A DNA stretch of 64,000 nt from Bacillota bacterium. Lineage in GTDB: Bacteria; Bacillota; Clostridia; Lachnospirales; Anaerotignaceae. Below are positions 45,457 to 53,797 of this stretch, in pieces. Location of the stretch: NCBI GenBank assembly GCA_019422105.1, contig JAHZDZ010000003.1, positions 56,577-120,576 on the forward strand, read 5' to 3'. Below the pieces are notes generated by a model, which was not told the DNA's origin, searched no databases, and saw nothing but the letters and a program-made list of their open reading frames with translations. Both the position numbers and the translations under genes were made by a program. How positions within the stretch are numbered: position 1 is the stretch's first letter; each line of letters starts with the position of its first letter.

Positions 45457-47679
45457 ATGAAAACAAATAACCGGATAAAAGCGCGGCTTACTTTTTTCCT
45501 TTTTGTCATGACTCTTTCACTGGCTGGTCTTGGTGGAAGAGTTTATTATATTAAGACGGCACATGGTGAGGAATATGAAAATGCCGCTAAAACACAGCAG
45601 GTAATGAAATATGACGTGGCCATACCGCCAAACCGCGGCACCATACTTGACAGGAACAAGCAGGCTCTTGCGGTCAGTACAACAGTATATAATGTGGCTC
45701 TTGACCCCCGTGTTTTGTCAGGTCTTAAGGCTGAAACCCAGGAGAAGGTTCTGCGGGCTCTGAGCGAAAACCTGGAGGGCGTAGACTATGATACTTTGAA
45801 GGGCTATGTTGCAATCGATCCTGTTACCCAAAAGCCCGCATTGGATACCAACTGGAAATATATTGCCTACGATATCAGCAGGGAAAAGAAGGAAGAACTG
45901 GAAGCGCTGGGAGCGACAAAAGGCGTTGCCTATGAAAAGGATACACTTAGAAGCTATACGCTCAATACAGTTGCCTGCCATGTTCTGGGCTTTATCCGCG
46001 GTGATACAAGCTGGGGACTTGAGGAGCAGTACAATAAAGAGCTGAGCGGTGCGCCGGGCAGAAGCTTTATTACCTTTGACGGCTCCAATAATGCTCAGAC
46101 CCAGGAGTATCCTGCACAGGATGGGGATACCATTGTGACGACTCTTGACTATACCATACAGCAGTACGCAGAGGAAGCCGTTGACACGGCGGTAAAGGAT
46201 TTTAATCCGGAGACAGCGGCGGTGCTTGTGATGGAGCCGGGGAGCGGCGAAGTGCTTGCTATGGCTTCCTCACCCAATTTTAACAATAACGATCCCGCAA
46301 CCCCCCTTGCCCTGGAAAATGATCCGGAATTCAAAGCAAAATGGGATGCCATGAGTGACAAGGAAAAAAATGATTACTGGAATACCATGTGGAAGAATTT
46401 TAATGTAGTCAGCACCTATGAGCCGGGATCCGTATTTAAACCCATTGTGGTAGCGGCGGCGCTGGAGGAAAATATTATTAAGCCGACAGATGTGTTTTAC
46501 TGTTCCGGCAGCAAGCAGGTGGCGGACTATAATATCCCCTGCCATTTAAAGACAGGTCACGGCAATTTGGATATAGAGGGGATACTGGCTAATTCCTGCA
46601 ATGTGGGTATGATGGACATAGCGGAAAAGATGGGCAAAGATATGTTTTACAAATATCAAACGGATTTTGGTTTTGGGCAGAGAACCGGTATAGACCTTCC
46701 GGGTGAAGTCAGTTCTGCCGCCAACATGTATACGCCTGAGCGCATCGGTGAGTCGGAGCTTGCCACAATGTCCTTCGGACAGTCCTTTAACTGCACCACC
46801 ATACAGATGGCCTCTGCCTTTTCTGCTTTGATAAACGGCGGTAATCTTATGCGCCCCCATGTAGTCAGCCAGATACTCGATACAAAGGGCAATGTGGTGC
46901 AGGAGAATAAGCCGGAGCTTATCAGGAAGGTAATTTCACAGCAGACCTCCGATATTGTGCGTAATATGCTCAAAGGCACTGTAGAATACGGCACGGGCAA
47001 AAAAATTAAAATTGATGGTTATTCCATAGGCTGTAAAACGGGTACGGCGCAACAGGGAAAAAGGTCGGACAATATTTACACCCTTTCCTATATGGCTTAT
47101 TTTCCGGCGGATAACCCGGAATATCTTGTCATGACGGTTATCCATAAGCCGGAGGGAGGCGATACCGCGTCCCCTGCGGCAATCACAAGAACGCTCATCG
47201 AAAATATCATAAAATATAAAAATATTGAGCCCTCCTATCCCTCAGAAAGCGGCGATATTCTGGCCGGCAGCTCCAATAAAAAGAAAGTAACGCTGGAGGA
47301 TTACACCGACGAGAATATGTACGTGGTAGCAGCGGAGCTGGAGGCAAAAAATCTGGAATATAAAATTGTGGGCAAGGGCAATACAGTATTTAATCAGGCG
47401 CCCCACGGCGGCACGGAGGTGGAGGAGGGTTCCGAGATCATCCTCTACGTGAAAAAGGGGGAGGGCGATACAGGAAATATCACTGTACCCGATGTAAAGG
47501 GCCTCAGCTATGAGGACGCTGTGGCGAAAATTAACGACAGCGGTCTGACAACGGTAACAGACGGTGACAAGGAAGGCGTTGTGGCCTCTCAGGATCCAAA
47601 AGCCGGCATCACTGTGGAGGAAGAAACGGAGGTTAAGCTGACCTTCGAGCCGGCGCCTCAGGAGGAAAACGAAGAATAG
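45457..47679 (+). CDS. Class B penicillin-binding protein 2 with two PASTA domains (PbpB/SpoVD family)
   Basis: This 740-residue transpeptidase cross-links peptidoglycan. It has an N-terminal membrane anchor (residues about 8-30), the dimerisation domain with PNRGTILDRN, and a complete active site: S325-x-x-K328 (PGSVFK), S380-C-N382 and K527-T-G. Two PASTA domains follow at about 615-735 (VAAELEAKNLEYKIVGKG; VPDVKGLSYEDAVAKINDSGL). Bacillus has pbpB followed by spoVD at this locus, and this is the first of the two here, so it is likely the vegetative division enzyme. It starts 6 bases after the ftsL-like gene. Confidence 0.93.
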   Translation: MKTNNRIKARLTFFLFVMTLSLAGLGGRVYYIKTAHGEEYENAAKTQQVMKYDVAIPPNRGTILDRNKQALAVSTTVYNVALDPRVLSGLKAETQEKVLRALSENLEGVDYDTLKGYVAIDPVTQKPALDTNWKYIAYDISREKKEELEALGATKGVAYEKDTLRSYTLNTVACHVLGFIRGDTSWGLEEQYNKELSGAPGRSFITFDGSNNAQTQEYPAQDGDTIVTTLDYTIQQYAEEAVDTAVKDFNPETAAVLVMEPGSGEVLAMASSPNFNNNDPATPLALENDPEFKAKWDAMSDKEKNDYWNTMWKNFNVVSTYEPGSVFKPIVVAAALEENIIKPTDVFYCSGSKQVADYNIPCHLKTGHGNLDIEGILANSCNVGMMDIAEKMGKDMFYKYQTDFGFGQRTGIDLPGEVSSAANMYTPERIGESELATMSFGQSFNCTTIQMASAFSALINGGNLMRPHVVSQILDTKGNVVQENKPELIRKVISQQTSDIVRNMLKGTVEYGTGKKIKIDGYSIGCKTGTAQQGKRSDNIYTLSYMAYFPADNPEYLVMTVIHKPEGGDTASPAAITRTLIENIIKYKNIEPSYPSESGDILAGSSNKKKVTLEDYTDENMYVVAAELEAKNLEYKIVGKGNTVFNQAPHGGTEVEEGSEIILYVKKGEGDTGNITVPDVKGLSYEDAVAKINDSGLTTVTDGDKEGVVASQDPKAGITVEEETEVKLTFEPAPQEENEE

Positions 47680-47697
47680 TTAAAAAAAGCATAAGCA

Positions 47698-47753
47698 CCC
47701 TGCTTTCTAAATAAAATGTTTGTAACAGTTTAAATAGAAAGCAGGGATTTTTT
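47698..47753 (+). promoter_or_regulatory. Hairpin between pbp and spoVD: terminator or ribosome-site blocker
   Basis: CCCTGCTTTCTA (47698-47709) and TAGAAAGCAGGG (47735-47746) form a perfect 12-base stem with a 25-base loop. ATTTTTT follows and then, without a gap, the ATG of spoVD. The stem contains the only ribosome-site-like sequence (GCAGGGA). So the structure could terminate read-through from pbp and also hide the ribosome site, allowing spoVD expression only from a separate transcript start inside the loop or by stem opening. Confidence 0.65.
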
Positions 47754-48680
47754 ATGGATAAACCGACGATAGGAGTGAAGAAAAAGCTGCTATTTTTTTT
47801 ATCTATGGTTTTTCTGGGAGCGGCGCTACTCATTGCGCGTGTGTCCTACATACAAATCGTACAGGCTGATGAGCTGCAGGAAATGGCCTATGAACAACAG
47901 ACGAGGGATCGCCTTATTTCTCCAAAGCGGGGAAGCATACTGGACAGAAACGGCGTAGGAATGGCGGTTACGAAATCGGTGACAGCAGTAAGCGTAATCC
48001 ATGCCCAGATACAGGATGAGGAGGGAGTGGCGAAGTTCTTATCGGAGAAGCTTGATTTGAATTATGACGAGGTTTTGGAGAAGGTAAAAAAGAGGGTAGC
48101 TTTGGTACGTATTAAGACCAAGGTTGACCCGGAGGTGGCTTTGGAAATCAGAAAGGCCAATCTGCCGGGCGTTGTGGTGGATGAGGATATCAAACGTATT
48201 TATCCCTACAGCAATCTGGCGGCGCAGGTAATAGGCTTTGTGGGCAAGGACAATCAGGGAATCATTGGACTGGAGTCAAAATATGAAGAGTATTTAAAGG
48301 GAGAGCCCGGAAAAATACTGACGCTTACCGATTCAAAGGGAGTGGAAATCGGTACTACCCAGGAAAGGGTTGAGCCCGTGGATGGCGGTAATCTGATGAC
48401 GACTATTGATGTTGTCATCCAACAGTACGCAGAGCAGACGATTAGCAAGGCAGTGGAGGCCAAACAGGCAAAAAGCGGACTCATTATTGTTATGAATCCG
48501 CAGAACGGGGAGATATTGGCAATGGCGAACTATCCGGATTTTGATTTGAACTCTCCCTTTACTATCAATAATGAGGAATTGGCGGCTATGTGGGACACCT
48601 TCACCAGCGAGGAGAAGAATAACTATCTGAACAAGATGTGGAGAAACACGGCCATTAACGATGGCAGGATAATAGGGTAA
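47754..48680 (+). pseudogene. spoVD: spoVD, 5' part only: interrupted before the catalytic serine
   Basis: This 308-residue open frame encodes the membrane anchor (LLFFLSMVFLGAALLIARVSYIQ), the dimerisation domain (SPKRGSILDRN, VIGFVGKDNQGIIGLESKYEEYL) and the beginning of the transpeptidase domain up to NKMWRNTAIND (D303). The family then continues TYEPGSxFK, as the neighbouring PBP shows (VSTYEPGSVFK), but here it reads GRIIG and a stop. The break therefore falls a few residues before the SxxK serine, so no transpeptidase activity is possible. The missing half was not found to the right within the window. SpoVD makes the spore cortex in the mother cell. It is either a split gene awaiting rejoining or a decayed gene. 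Confidence 0.85.
48654..48680 (+). mobile_element. Left junction (candidate attL) of the DNA interrupting spoVD
   Basis: The spoVD reading frame is family-like up to about 48660-48662 (ATT AAC GA) and loses homology from GGCAGGATAATAGGG on. Serine integrases exchange strands at a two-base core, so the core could be within AACGA-T. The right junction would need to supply a codon sequence for TYEPGS. It is not in the window. Confidence 0.6.
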
Positions 48681-48757
48681 AACGGAAAAACTCCTGACGA
48701 TTGGGAATAAAGCCGGTTTGCCCTATTTTTATGCATTGATTTTTCGGCGTTTTATAA

Positions 48758-48901
48758 AAAAAGGTCGCAAGAGAACTGCAAATTGAGGTGCGGTTTGGCC
48801 CAGGCGAATTTCGGGGCGAACTTGATATTGTCCTTGCGGAGAAAGGCGAATGGAGGGGGAGCGTGCCTTTTTTACAGAAAATATGCAGAATTGCTCCATG
48901 A
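48758..48901 (+). pseudogene. Possible coding remnant at the left end of the element
   Basis: One frame directly after a stop reads VARELQIEVRFGPGEFRGELD, then IVLAEKGEWRGSVPFLQKICRIAP and stop. It has protein-like composition but no start or ribosome site. It may be the tail of a deleted gene. Family unknown. Confidence 0.3.
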
Positions 48902-48977
48902 AAAAATAATTTGTGCTGTCTGCACAAAAGCATAGCCCTCCTGTCTGTCTCATAAAATGAAAACAAGGAGGTGAGAG

Positions 48978-49232
48978 ATGGTGGTGACAAGGGAAGAATT
49001 AGAGAAGATGAGAGGGATTGATATTGAAACAGTGGACCCGGATACCCTGAAGGATATTAGTGAGGTGAAAATTGATAAGGGGTTGAGCAGAGAGGAGAGA
49101 ATTGCCCAGTTTATTGAGCAGATAGGAAACCCTTACTGTTTTAAATGCAATGGCATGGTTGTAAAGCTGAGCTTTGCCGATACAGACATTACATTGGAGG
49201 ACAGGCTGGAGGAATACCGCTTTCTGGAATGA
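48978..49232 (+). CDS. DUF6870-like small protein associated with recombinases
   Basis: This 84-residue protein has text such as REELEKMRGIDIETVDPDTL, REERIAQFIEQIGNPYCFKC and VKLSFADTDITLEDRLEEYR. Small proteins of this pattern (DUF6870) are common just before serine recombinases in Clostridia mobile elements. AAGGAGGTGAGAG directly before the ATG is a very strong site. Its stop overlaps the ATG of the first recombinase (ATGA), so translation is coupled. A role as a recombination directionality factor is possible but is only a guess. Confidence 0.7.
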   Translation: MVVTREELEKMRGIDIETVDPDTLKDISEVKIDKGLSREERIAQFIEQIGNPYCFKCNGMVVKLSFADTDITLEDRLEEYRFLE

Positions 49233-50488
49233 GGGAGAAAAAGACTGTATACCGGACAGCGGCCTATCTGCGCCTTTCCAGAGAGGACGGGGAGGCAGGG
49301 GAATCGGACAGTATACGGAATCAAAAACGGATACTGGAAGCTTTTCTGGCAGAAAGGGAGGATTTAAAGCTGGTCTCCATTTATACGGACGACGGCTACA
49401 GCGGTATGAGCTTTGAAAGGCCCGGCTTTCAGAAAATGATGGAGGACGTTGGGCGGGGAGAGATCAATTGTATCGCCGTGAAGGATTTGTCCCGTTTTTC
49501 CAGAAACTATATAGAGGCGGGACGGTATATGGAAAAGATCTTTCCCCAATTGGGCATCAGATTTATTGCCGTACTGGACGGCTATGACAGCCTGCTGTCA
49601 AAAGATGCCGAAAAAGAAATCTTGGTGCCGCTTAAAAATATACTGAACAGCTACTATTGTGCCGACATTTCCCAAAAAACCAAAAGCAGCCTTGCCGCAA
49701 AACGAGAGCAGGGGGAGTATGCGGTGCCTGCCTATCCCTTTGGCCTGAAAAGAGGCAGCGGAAAAAATACTTTAGAGGCGGACGGGGACGCGGCTGAAAC
49801 GGTACGGGCAATATATGGTCTGAAAATAAAGGGACTGTCAAACGACGCCATAGCCAAAAGGCTGAATAGAGACGGTGTGCCGCCGCCCTTGGAGCATAAA
49901 AAAAGGGCGGGTATCTCTTTGAACGAAAGTTTTAAAAGAAAGGATAGAGCAGTATGGCATGGGCAGGCGGTACTTAAAATACTAAAAAATCCGGTCTATA
50001 CGGGAAGACTGCTTCCAAAAGGGGTGAAAAGGGATAACAGTGCAGACTTGACGAGGGCTCTAAAAGATGCACCGCAAAGCTTTGAAGGGGTAATTTCTCC
50101 TGACATATATGTTGTCGTGCAGCGTCTTTTGCAGCGGGATACAAGATGCGCGCCTGGTCAGGATACGGTTTACCTTTTCAGCGGCTTTTTATACTGTGGT
50201 AATTGTATGGATACCATGGTACGGGCCAGAAAAAGGATAAAAGAGAGAGAGTATATCTATTTTGTCTGTGGCACAGGAAAGAAAAAAGGCGGATGCAACG
50301 GGTATTTAATACGGGAAATGGATTTGCAGGATGCTTTTTTCCGTATTTTATCTGCCTTGACAGGAGTGAATGCCATAGAGAGAAGCTTTGCTGTACTGTT
50401 TTTGGATTACGTTTTGATAGGCAGAGAAAAAAGGATGAATATTATATTTTCAGTCGGAGACGTTTTTCGGGAAGCGGGTGCGCCATGA
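49229..50488 (+). CDS. Large serine recombinase 1
   Basis: This 419-residue recombinase has the catalytic N-domain with Ser17 in YLRLSRED, GYSGMSFERPGFQKMMEDV, and the essential IAVKDLSRFSRNYIEAG near 96-112. A recombinase domain follows (PFGLKRG.., NDAIAKRLNRDGVPPP, and ILKNPVYTGRL), then a zinc ribbon with CGNC and a distant C-x(n)-GGC (residues about 330-370). The coiled-coil end is short compared with phage integrases. The ATG overlaps the stop of the preceding gene (ATGA). It ends in another ATGA overlap with recombinase 2. Probably responsible for integration or excision at the spoVD junction 570 bases upstream. Confidence 0.92.
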   Translation: MREKKTVYRTAAYLRLSREDGEAGESDSIRNQKRILEAFLAEREDLKLVSIYTDDGYSGMSFERPGFQKMMEDVGRGEINCIAVKDLSRFSRNYIEAGRYMEKIFPQLGIRFIAVLDGYDSLLSKDAEKEILVPLKNILNSYYCADISQKTKSSLAAKREQGEYAVPAYPFGLKRGSGKNTLEADGDAAETVRAIYGLKIKGLSNDAIAKRLNRDGVPPPLEHKKRAGISLNESFKRKDRAVWHGQAVLKILKNPVYTGRLLPKGVKRDNSADLTRALKDAPQSFEGVISPDIYVVVQRLLQRDTRCAPGQDTVYLFSGFLYCGNCMDTMVRARKRIKEREYIYFVCGTGKKKGGCNGYLIREMDLQDAFFRILSALTGVNAIERSFAVLFLDYVLIGREKRMNIIFSVGDVFREAGAP

Positions 50489-51912
50489 AAAGAGCAGTTG
50501 CTATTTATTTGAGACTTTCTGATGAGGACAAAAAGACCGGAAAATCAGAAAGTGAGAGCATAGCCAACCAGAGGGCATATCTTTTAGACTATATCGGAAA
50601 GGAAAAGTCCCTTTTGACAGCACAGGTAAGGGAATACTGTGATGACGGTTATACGGGTGTTTCCTTTCGCCGGCCCGGCTTTTCGGCAATGCTTGCAGAT
50701 ATGAAAAGAGGGGAAATCGGCTGTGTTTTAGTCAAGGATTTATCACGTTTGGGGAGGAACTATATTGAGGCAGGTGACTATCTTGAAGAGGTTTTCCCAA
50801 ATTTTAATGTCCGCTTTATCAGTATAAACGATGGTTATGACAGTCGAGGAACGAACGCGGCGGCAGCCGGTTTTCAGAATCTATATTATAGCTTTTACAG
50901 CCAGGACCTCTCGGAAAAAATAAGGAAGGGCAAAGAATTAAGCGCTCAGAAGGGCTATTATTCCGGCAGTTTTCCGCCTTATGGATACCAAAAAGGAAAG
51001 GAAGACAGCCATAGGCTTGTGCCGGATGAGAACACGGCACCTGTTGTCAGAAGAATATTTCAATTGAGGGCAGAGGGAATGAGCGGCAGAATGATTGCTC
51101 TTCAGCTCAATAAGGATAAGGTACCGCCGCCCATGGCCTATTTTAAAGGGGAAAGAGGGACAGAAGACAAGAAGCTATGCTGGAATGCCACTTCTATTCT
51201 GCGCATTGTTCAGAACCAATGTTATCTGGGGCATACTGTCAGGCAGAAAACAAGCCGCAGTACGGTCAGAGGCAAGCGGGAGGAAAATAAAAAGGGTATT
51301 CTTATCACAGAAAACACCCATGCTCCTATTATATCGGTGGAGCTTTTTGAAAAGGTCAATGCCGAAAGGCTGAGGCGGGGGAAATATGAAAAAAGGGAGG
51401 ATGCACTGTTTCGGGGAAAGCTATTCTGTCATACCTGCAAAAAAACACTCTCCTATAAAATAAAAAAAAGCGGCGTTTATTATTACTGTCGTACAGAACA
51501 GGTAGTAGCGGAGAAAAATTGCGATGTCGGCGAGGTGGAGGAAAAGGGGTTTTTGTTTGCATTATCCGCTGTTACTGCCATATGGAGACAAATATTTTTT
51601 GAGGGCGGAGCAGGGAAAAAGACAGTGAAAAATGAAAAAAAACAGGCGGACAGCACCGCATTAAGCCGTACCAAAACGGAGCTGGCTTTACGGCTGTGCC
51701 GCGGAAATATCAGCAAAGAGGAATATAATAAGCGTATAGTCCAGACGGAGAAAATGCGCTTTCTAAAGGAGAGCGCGGAAAATAAAAAAACAAGCGGCAA
51801 ACAGACAGAGAAAGGACGAGATGATTCTTTTCTGAGAGAAATATTGGTTTATGCAGAGATTCATACTGAAAAGAGAATGGAACTTCGTTTCTCTTTTTGT
51901 GATCCGTTCTAA
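50485..51912 (+). CDS. Large serine recombinase 2
   Basis: This 475-residue serine recombinase overlaps the preceding gene by 4 bases. Ser12 is in IYLRLSDED; GYTGVSFRRPGFSAMLADM and VLVKDLSRLGRNYIEAG follow. The recombinase domain has PPYGYQKGKEDSHRLVPDE and ILRIVQNQCYLGHTV. The zinc ribbon is CHTC near 312 with YYYC and KNC further on. A lysine-rich C-terminal part contains SKEEYNKRIVQTEKMRFLKE, a possible coiled coil. Two partner recombinases from one operon recall CcrA/CcrB of SCCmec, which act together. Confidence 0.92.
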   Translation: MKRAVAIYLRLSDEDKKTGKSESESIANQRAYLLDYIGKEKSLLTAQVREYCDDGYTGVSFRRPGFSAMLADMKRGEIGCVLVKDLSRLGRNYIEAGDYLEEVFPNFNVRFISINDGYDSRGTNAAAAGFQNLYYSFYSQDLSEKIRKGKELSAQKGYYSGSFPPYGYQKGKEDSHRLVPDENTAPVVRRIFQLRAEGMSGRMIALQLNKDKVPPPMAYFKGERGTEDKKLCWNATSILRIVQNQCYLGHTVRQKTSRSTVRGKREENKKGILITENTHAPIISVELFEKVNAERLRRGKYEKREDALFRGKLFCHTCKKTLSYKIKKSGVYYYCRTEQVVAEKNCDVGEVEEKGFLFALSAVTAIWRQIFFEGGAGKKTVKNEKKQADSTALSRTKTELALRLCRGNISKEEYNKRIVQTEKMRFLKESAENKKTSGKQTEKGRDDSFLREILVYAEIHTEKRMELRFSFCDPF

Positions 51913-52267
51913 TCTTTATAACCGCTTATTAAGCTTTTCAGACTGTTGCTATACCTTTTTGAAGCTTGGACACTGTTCAAATACATTTACTTTTATAAGA
52001 AGTGGGGCAAGAGCTTTATCTAAAGCTTGTTAACCTGTATAATCAGGCATTGCTTGATTTTGAATAGAGTTTTAGATGGGCCCTTTCGGAGGCTTGCAGG
52101 TGTGGACAGCGTCCACAGTTTTTACTCTTTTGATGTGCTGGCGTCTGATGGCTGTTATCAGGCGTTTTTTGTTTGGGGATGAATTTGAAAAATCAGCAGC
52201 TTGTCCCTTTATAAAAGGTAAAAATTGTGATACTGTTTAAAAAAGGTATTTGATAGGGGGAATTCAA
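51913..52267. other. Gap after the first recombinase pair
   Basis: About 350 bases with no gene. A search by eye for the missing spoVD part (sequence for TYEPGS) or a copy of the left junction found neither. A short palindrome GTGGACAGCGTCCAC lies at about 52101-52115. Confidence 0.5.
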
Positions 52268-53080
52268 GTGGGAAAAAGAGTATGGTCAGTTTATTTCAGT
52301 GCAACGAATACAACACAGAAAATTGTAACGGTGATAGGAAAAGCACTCTCCGAAAGACTTCAGCTTCCATGGGAAGAGTTTGATTTTACACTGCCTAAGG
52401 CCAGGGAAAGAGATCTTGTATTTGACGGGGAGGATATTGTTGTCTTTGGAACGCCGGTCTATGCCGGAAGGGTGCCCAATGTTCTTTTAAAGTATCTGGA
52501 TACGGTAAGGGGTAACGGTGCATTGGCTGTGCCTGTTGTTCTATTTGGCAACAGAGATTATGACGATGCTTTAATTGAGCTGAGAGAAATACTGGAGAGA
52601 GATGGCTTTCATACAATTGCGGCGGGCGCCTTTGTGGGGGAGCATTCCTTTTCGGAAATATTGGCAAAAGGCCGTCCTGATGAGGAGGATAGAAGGACAG
52701 CGGAAGAATTTGCGGCAAAAATAGCAGGAAGAATAAAGGATACGACATACAAAACGCCTGTGCAGGTAAAAGGAGAGCTGCCGCTTCGGGGATATTACCA
52801 GCCCCGTGACAGGCAGAAAAATCCGATAGATATCAGAAAGGTAAAGCCGAAAACGGCGGATACCTGCAATGAATGCGGTGTATGCGCGGAGGTATGTCCG
52901 ATGGGATCTATCAGCAGGGAGGATGTCAGATTGTTTACAGGAATCTGCATTAAATGCGGCGCCTGCATTAAAAAGTGTCCCCAAAAGTCAAAATTCTATG
53001 ATGATGGGGGGTATCTGTATCATAAGAGGGAGCTGGAACTGGAGTATGAGAGAAGAGCTGAGGTTTCATTATTCATGTAA
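52268..53080 (+). CDS. EFR1-type flavodoxin-ferredoxin protein
   Basis: This 270-residue protein fuses a flavodoxin fold (VWSVYFSATNTTQKIV, VFGTPVYAGRVPNV, VPVVLFGNRDYDDAL) to two C-terminal 4Fe-4S motifs (CNECGVCAEVCPMGSI near 199 and CIKCGACIKKCPQKSKF near 228). Such proteins carry electrons between flavin and iron-sulfur partners; the specific partner is unknown. The GTG at 52268 follows AGGGGGAA by about 6 bases; an ATG at 52250 has no site. It lies between the two recombinase pairs with no clear operon partner, so it may be cargo or a host gene enclosed by rearrangement. Confidence 0.85.
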   Translation: MGKRVWSVYFSATNTTQKIVTVIGKALSERLQLPWEEFDFTLPKARERDLVFDGEDIVVFGTPVYAGRVPNVLLKYLDTVRGNGALAVPVVLFGNRDYDDALIELREILERDGFHTIAAGAFVGEHSFSEILAKGRPDEEDRRTAEEFAAKIAGRIKDTTYKTPVQVKGELPLRGYYQPRDRQKNPIDIRKVKPKTADTCNECGVCAEVCPMGSISREDVRLFTGICIKCGACIKKCPQKSKFYDDGGYLYHKRELELEYERRAEVSLFM

Positions 53081-53797
53081 TACAGGAGAAATAGGATGGC
53101 TTCTGTATTTCTGGCTGAAGATAGGTGTTTAAGGGCTTTACGAAAAGAGGGCCGCTTTAGGAACACATAGCCATTGAGCTTTTGCAAAAGTCCGGAGGGC
53201 CTGAGGGAAAATTTGACCTGCCAATAAACGCTCTGGATCTAATAGGTGTATAGAAACATGGAAGTAAAGAAGGCTTGATGAATCAAGCCTTCTTTGCTTA
53301 TTGGAATGATATTGCTTTGCTTGCTCTCGGCGTTTTTCTTAAGAATGCAATTTTAGTATGCATTCCGTATTCTAATGTCAGGCGGTCTGCCTTTGGGGAG
53401 AATTTTGCTGCGCTAAGACCTGTTCTGTTTATATGGCAAAGAATGTTTACGGTTTCTGTAAAAATTCCCGGTTGATTGCACTGATACTGTCCGTGGGATT
53501 GGTTTATATTTTTTTCAAAGATACCGGCACGACATGTTTTGTGTCTTTGTCAGAAGAGCATTGCGGGATAACGGGCGTTTTCCAAGAATATGGTCTGTCC
53601 GTGTCATATCTGTTGTGCTAGGGGGATATTGTATACTGAGCACGGATAGAGTTTTTTAGGGTCGTGGATATGACGGCCTTTTTTTGTTGGTGGAATATGG
53701 GCATAGAGGGAAATAAGTTGCGCAATTTGTAAATTTTTGCTAATATTATTAGTATATTTGTGTTTGGGGCAAAGGTTTATTTTGGGAGGATACAACA
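53081..53797. other. Gap with possible gene remnant and terminator
   Basis: About 720 bases without a supported gene. A frame at about 53168-53253 reads AIELLQKSGGPEGKFDLPIN and ALDLIGV-stop, protein-like and directly after a stop, so perhaps a relic. A hairpin GGTCGT-GGAT-ATGACGGCC with a seven-T run is at about 53660-53690, in the leader of the next gene. No cyclic-di-GMP riboswitch consensus was recognised. Confidence 0.35.
53267..53295 (+). terminator. Terminator hairpin in the gap
   Basis: AAGAAGGCTTGAT and ATCAAGCCTTCTT are perfectly complementary with a two-base centre, followed by T. It probably ends transcription from the flavodoxin-ferredoxin gene. Confidence 0.7.

Noticed and set aside
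46415..46440. TATGAGCCGGGATCC as the missing 3' start of spoVD
   Set aside because: It is within the intact PBP gene upstream, not on the far side of the break.
53640..53797. Possible cyclic-di-GMP riboswitch upstream of the GGDEF-EAL gene
   Set aside because: A hairpin and T-run are present, but neither GEMM-type conserved segment could be recognised.
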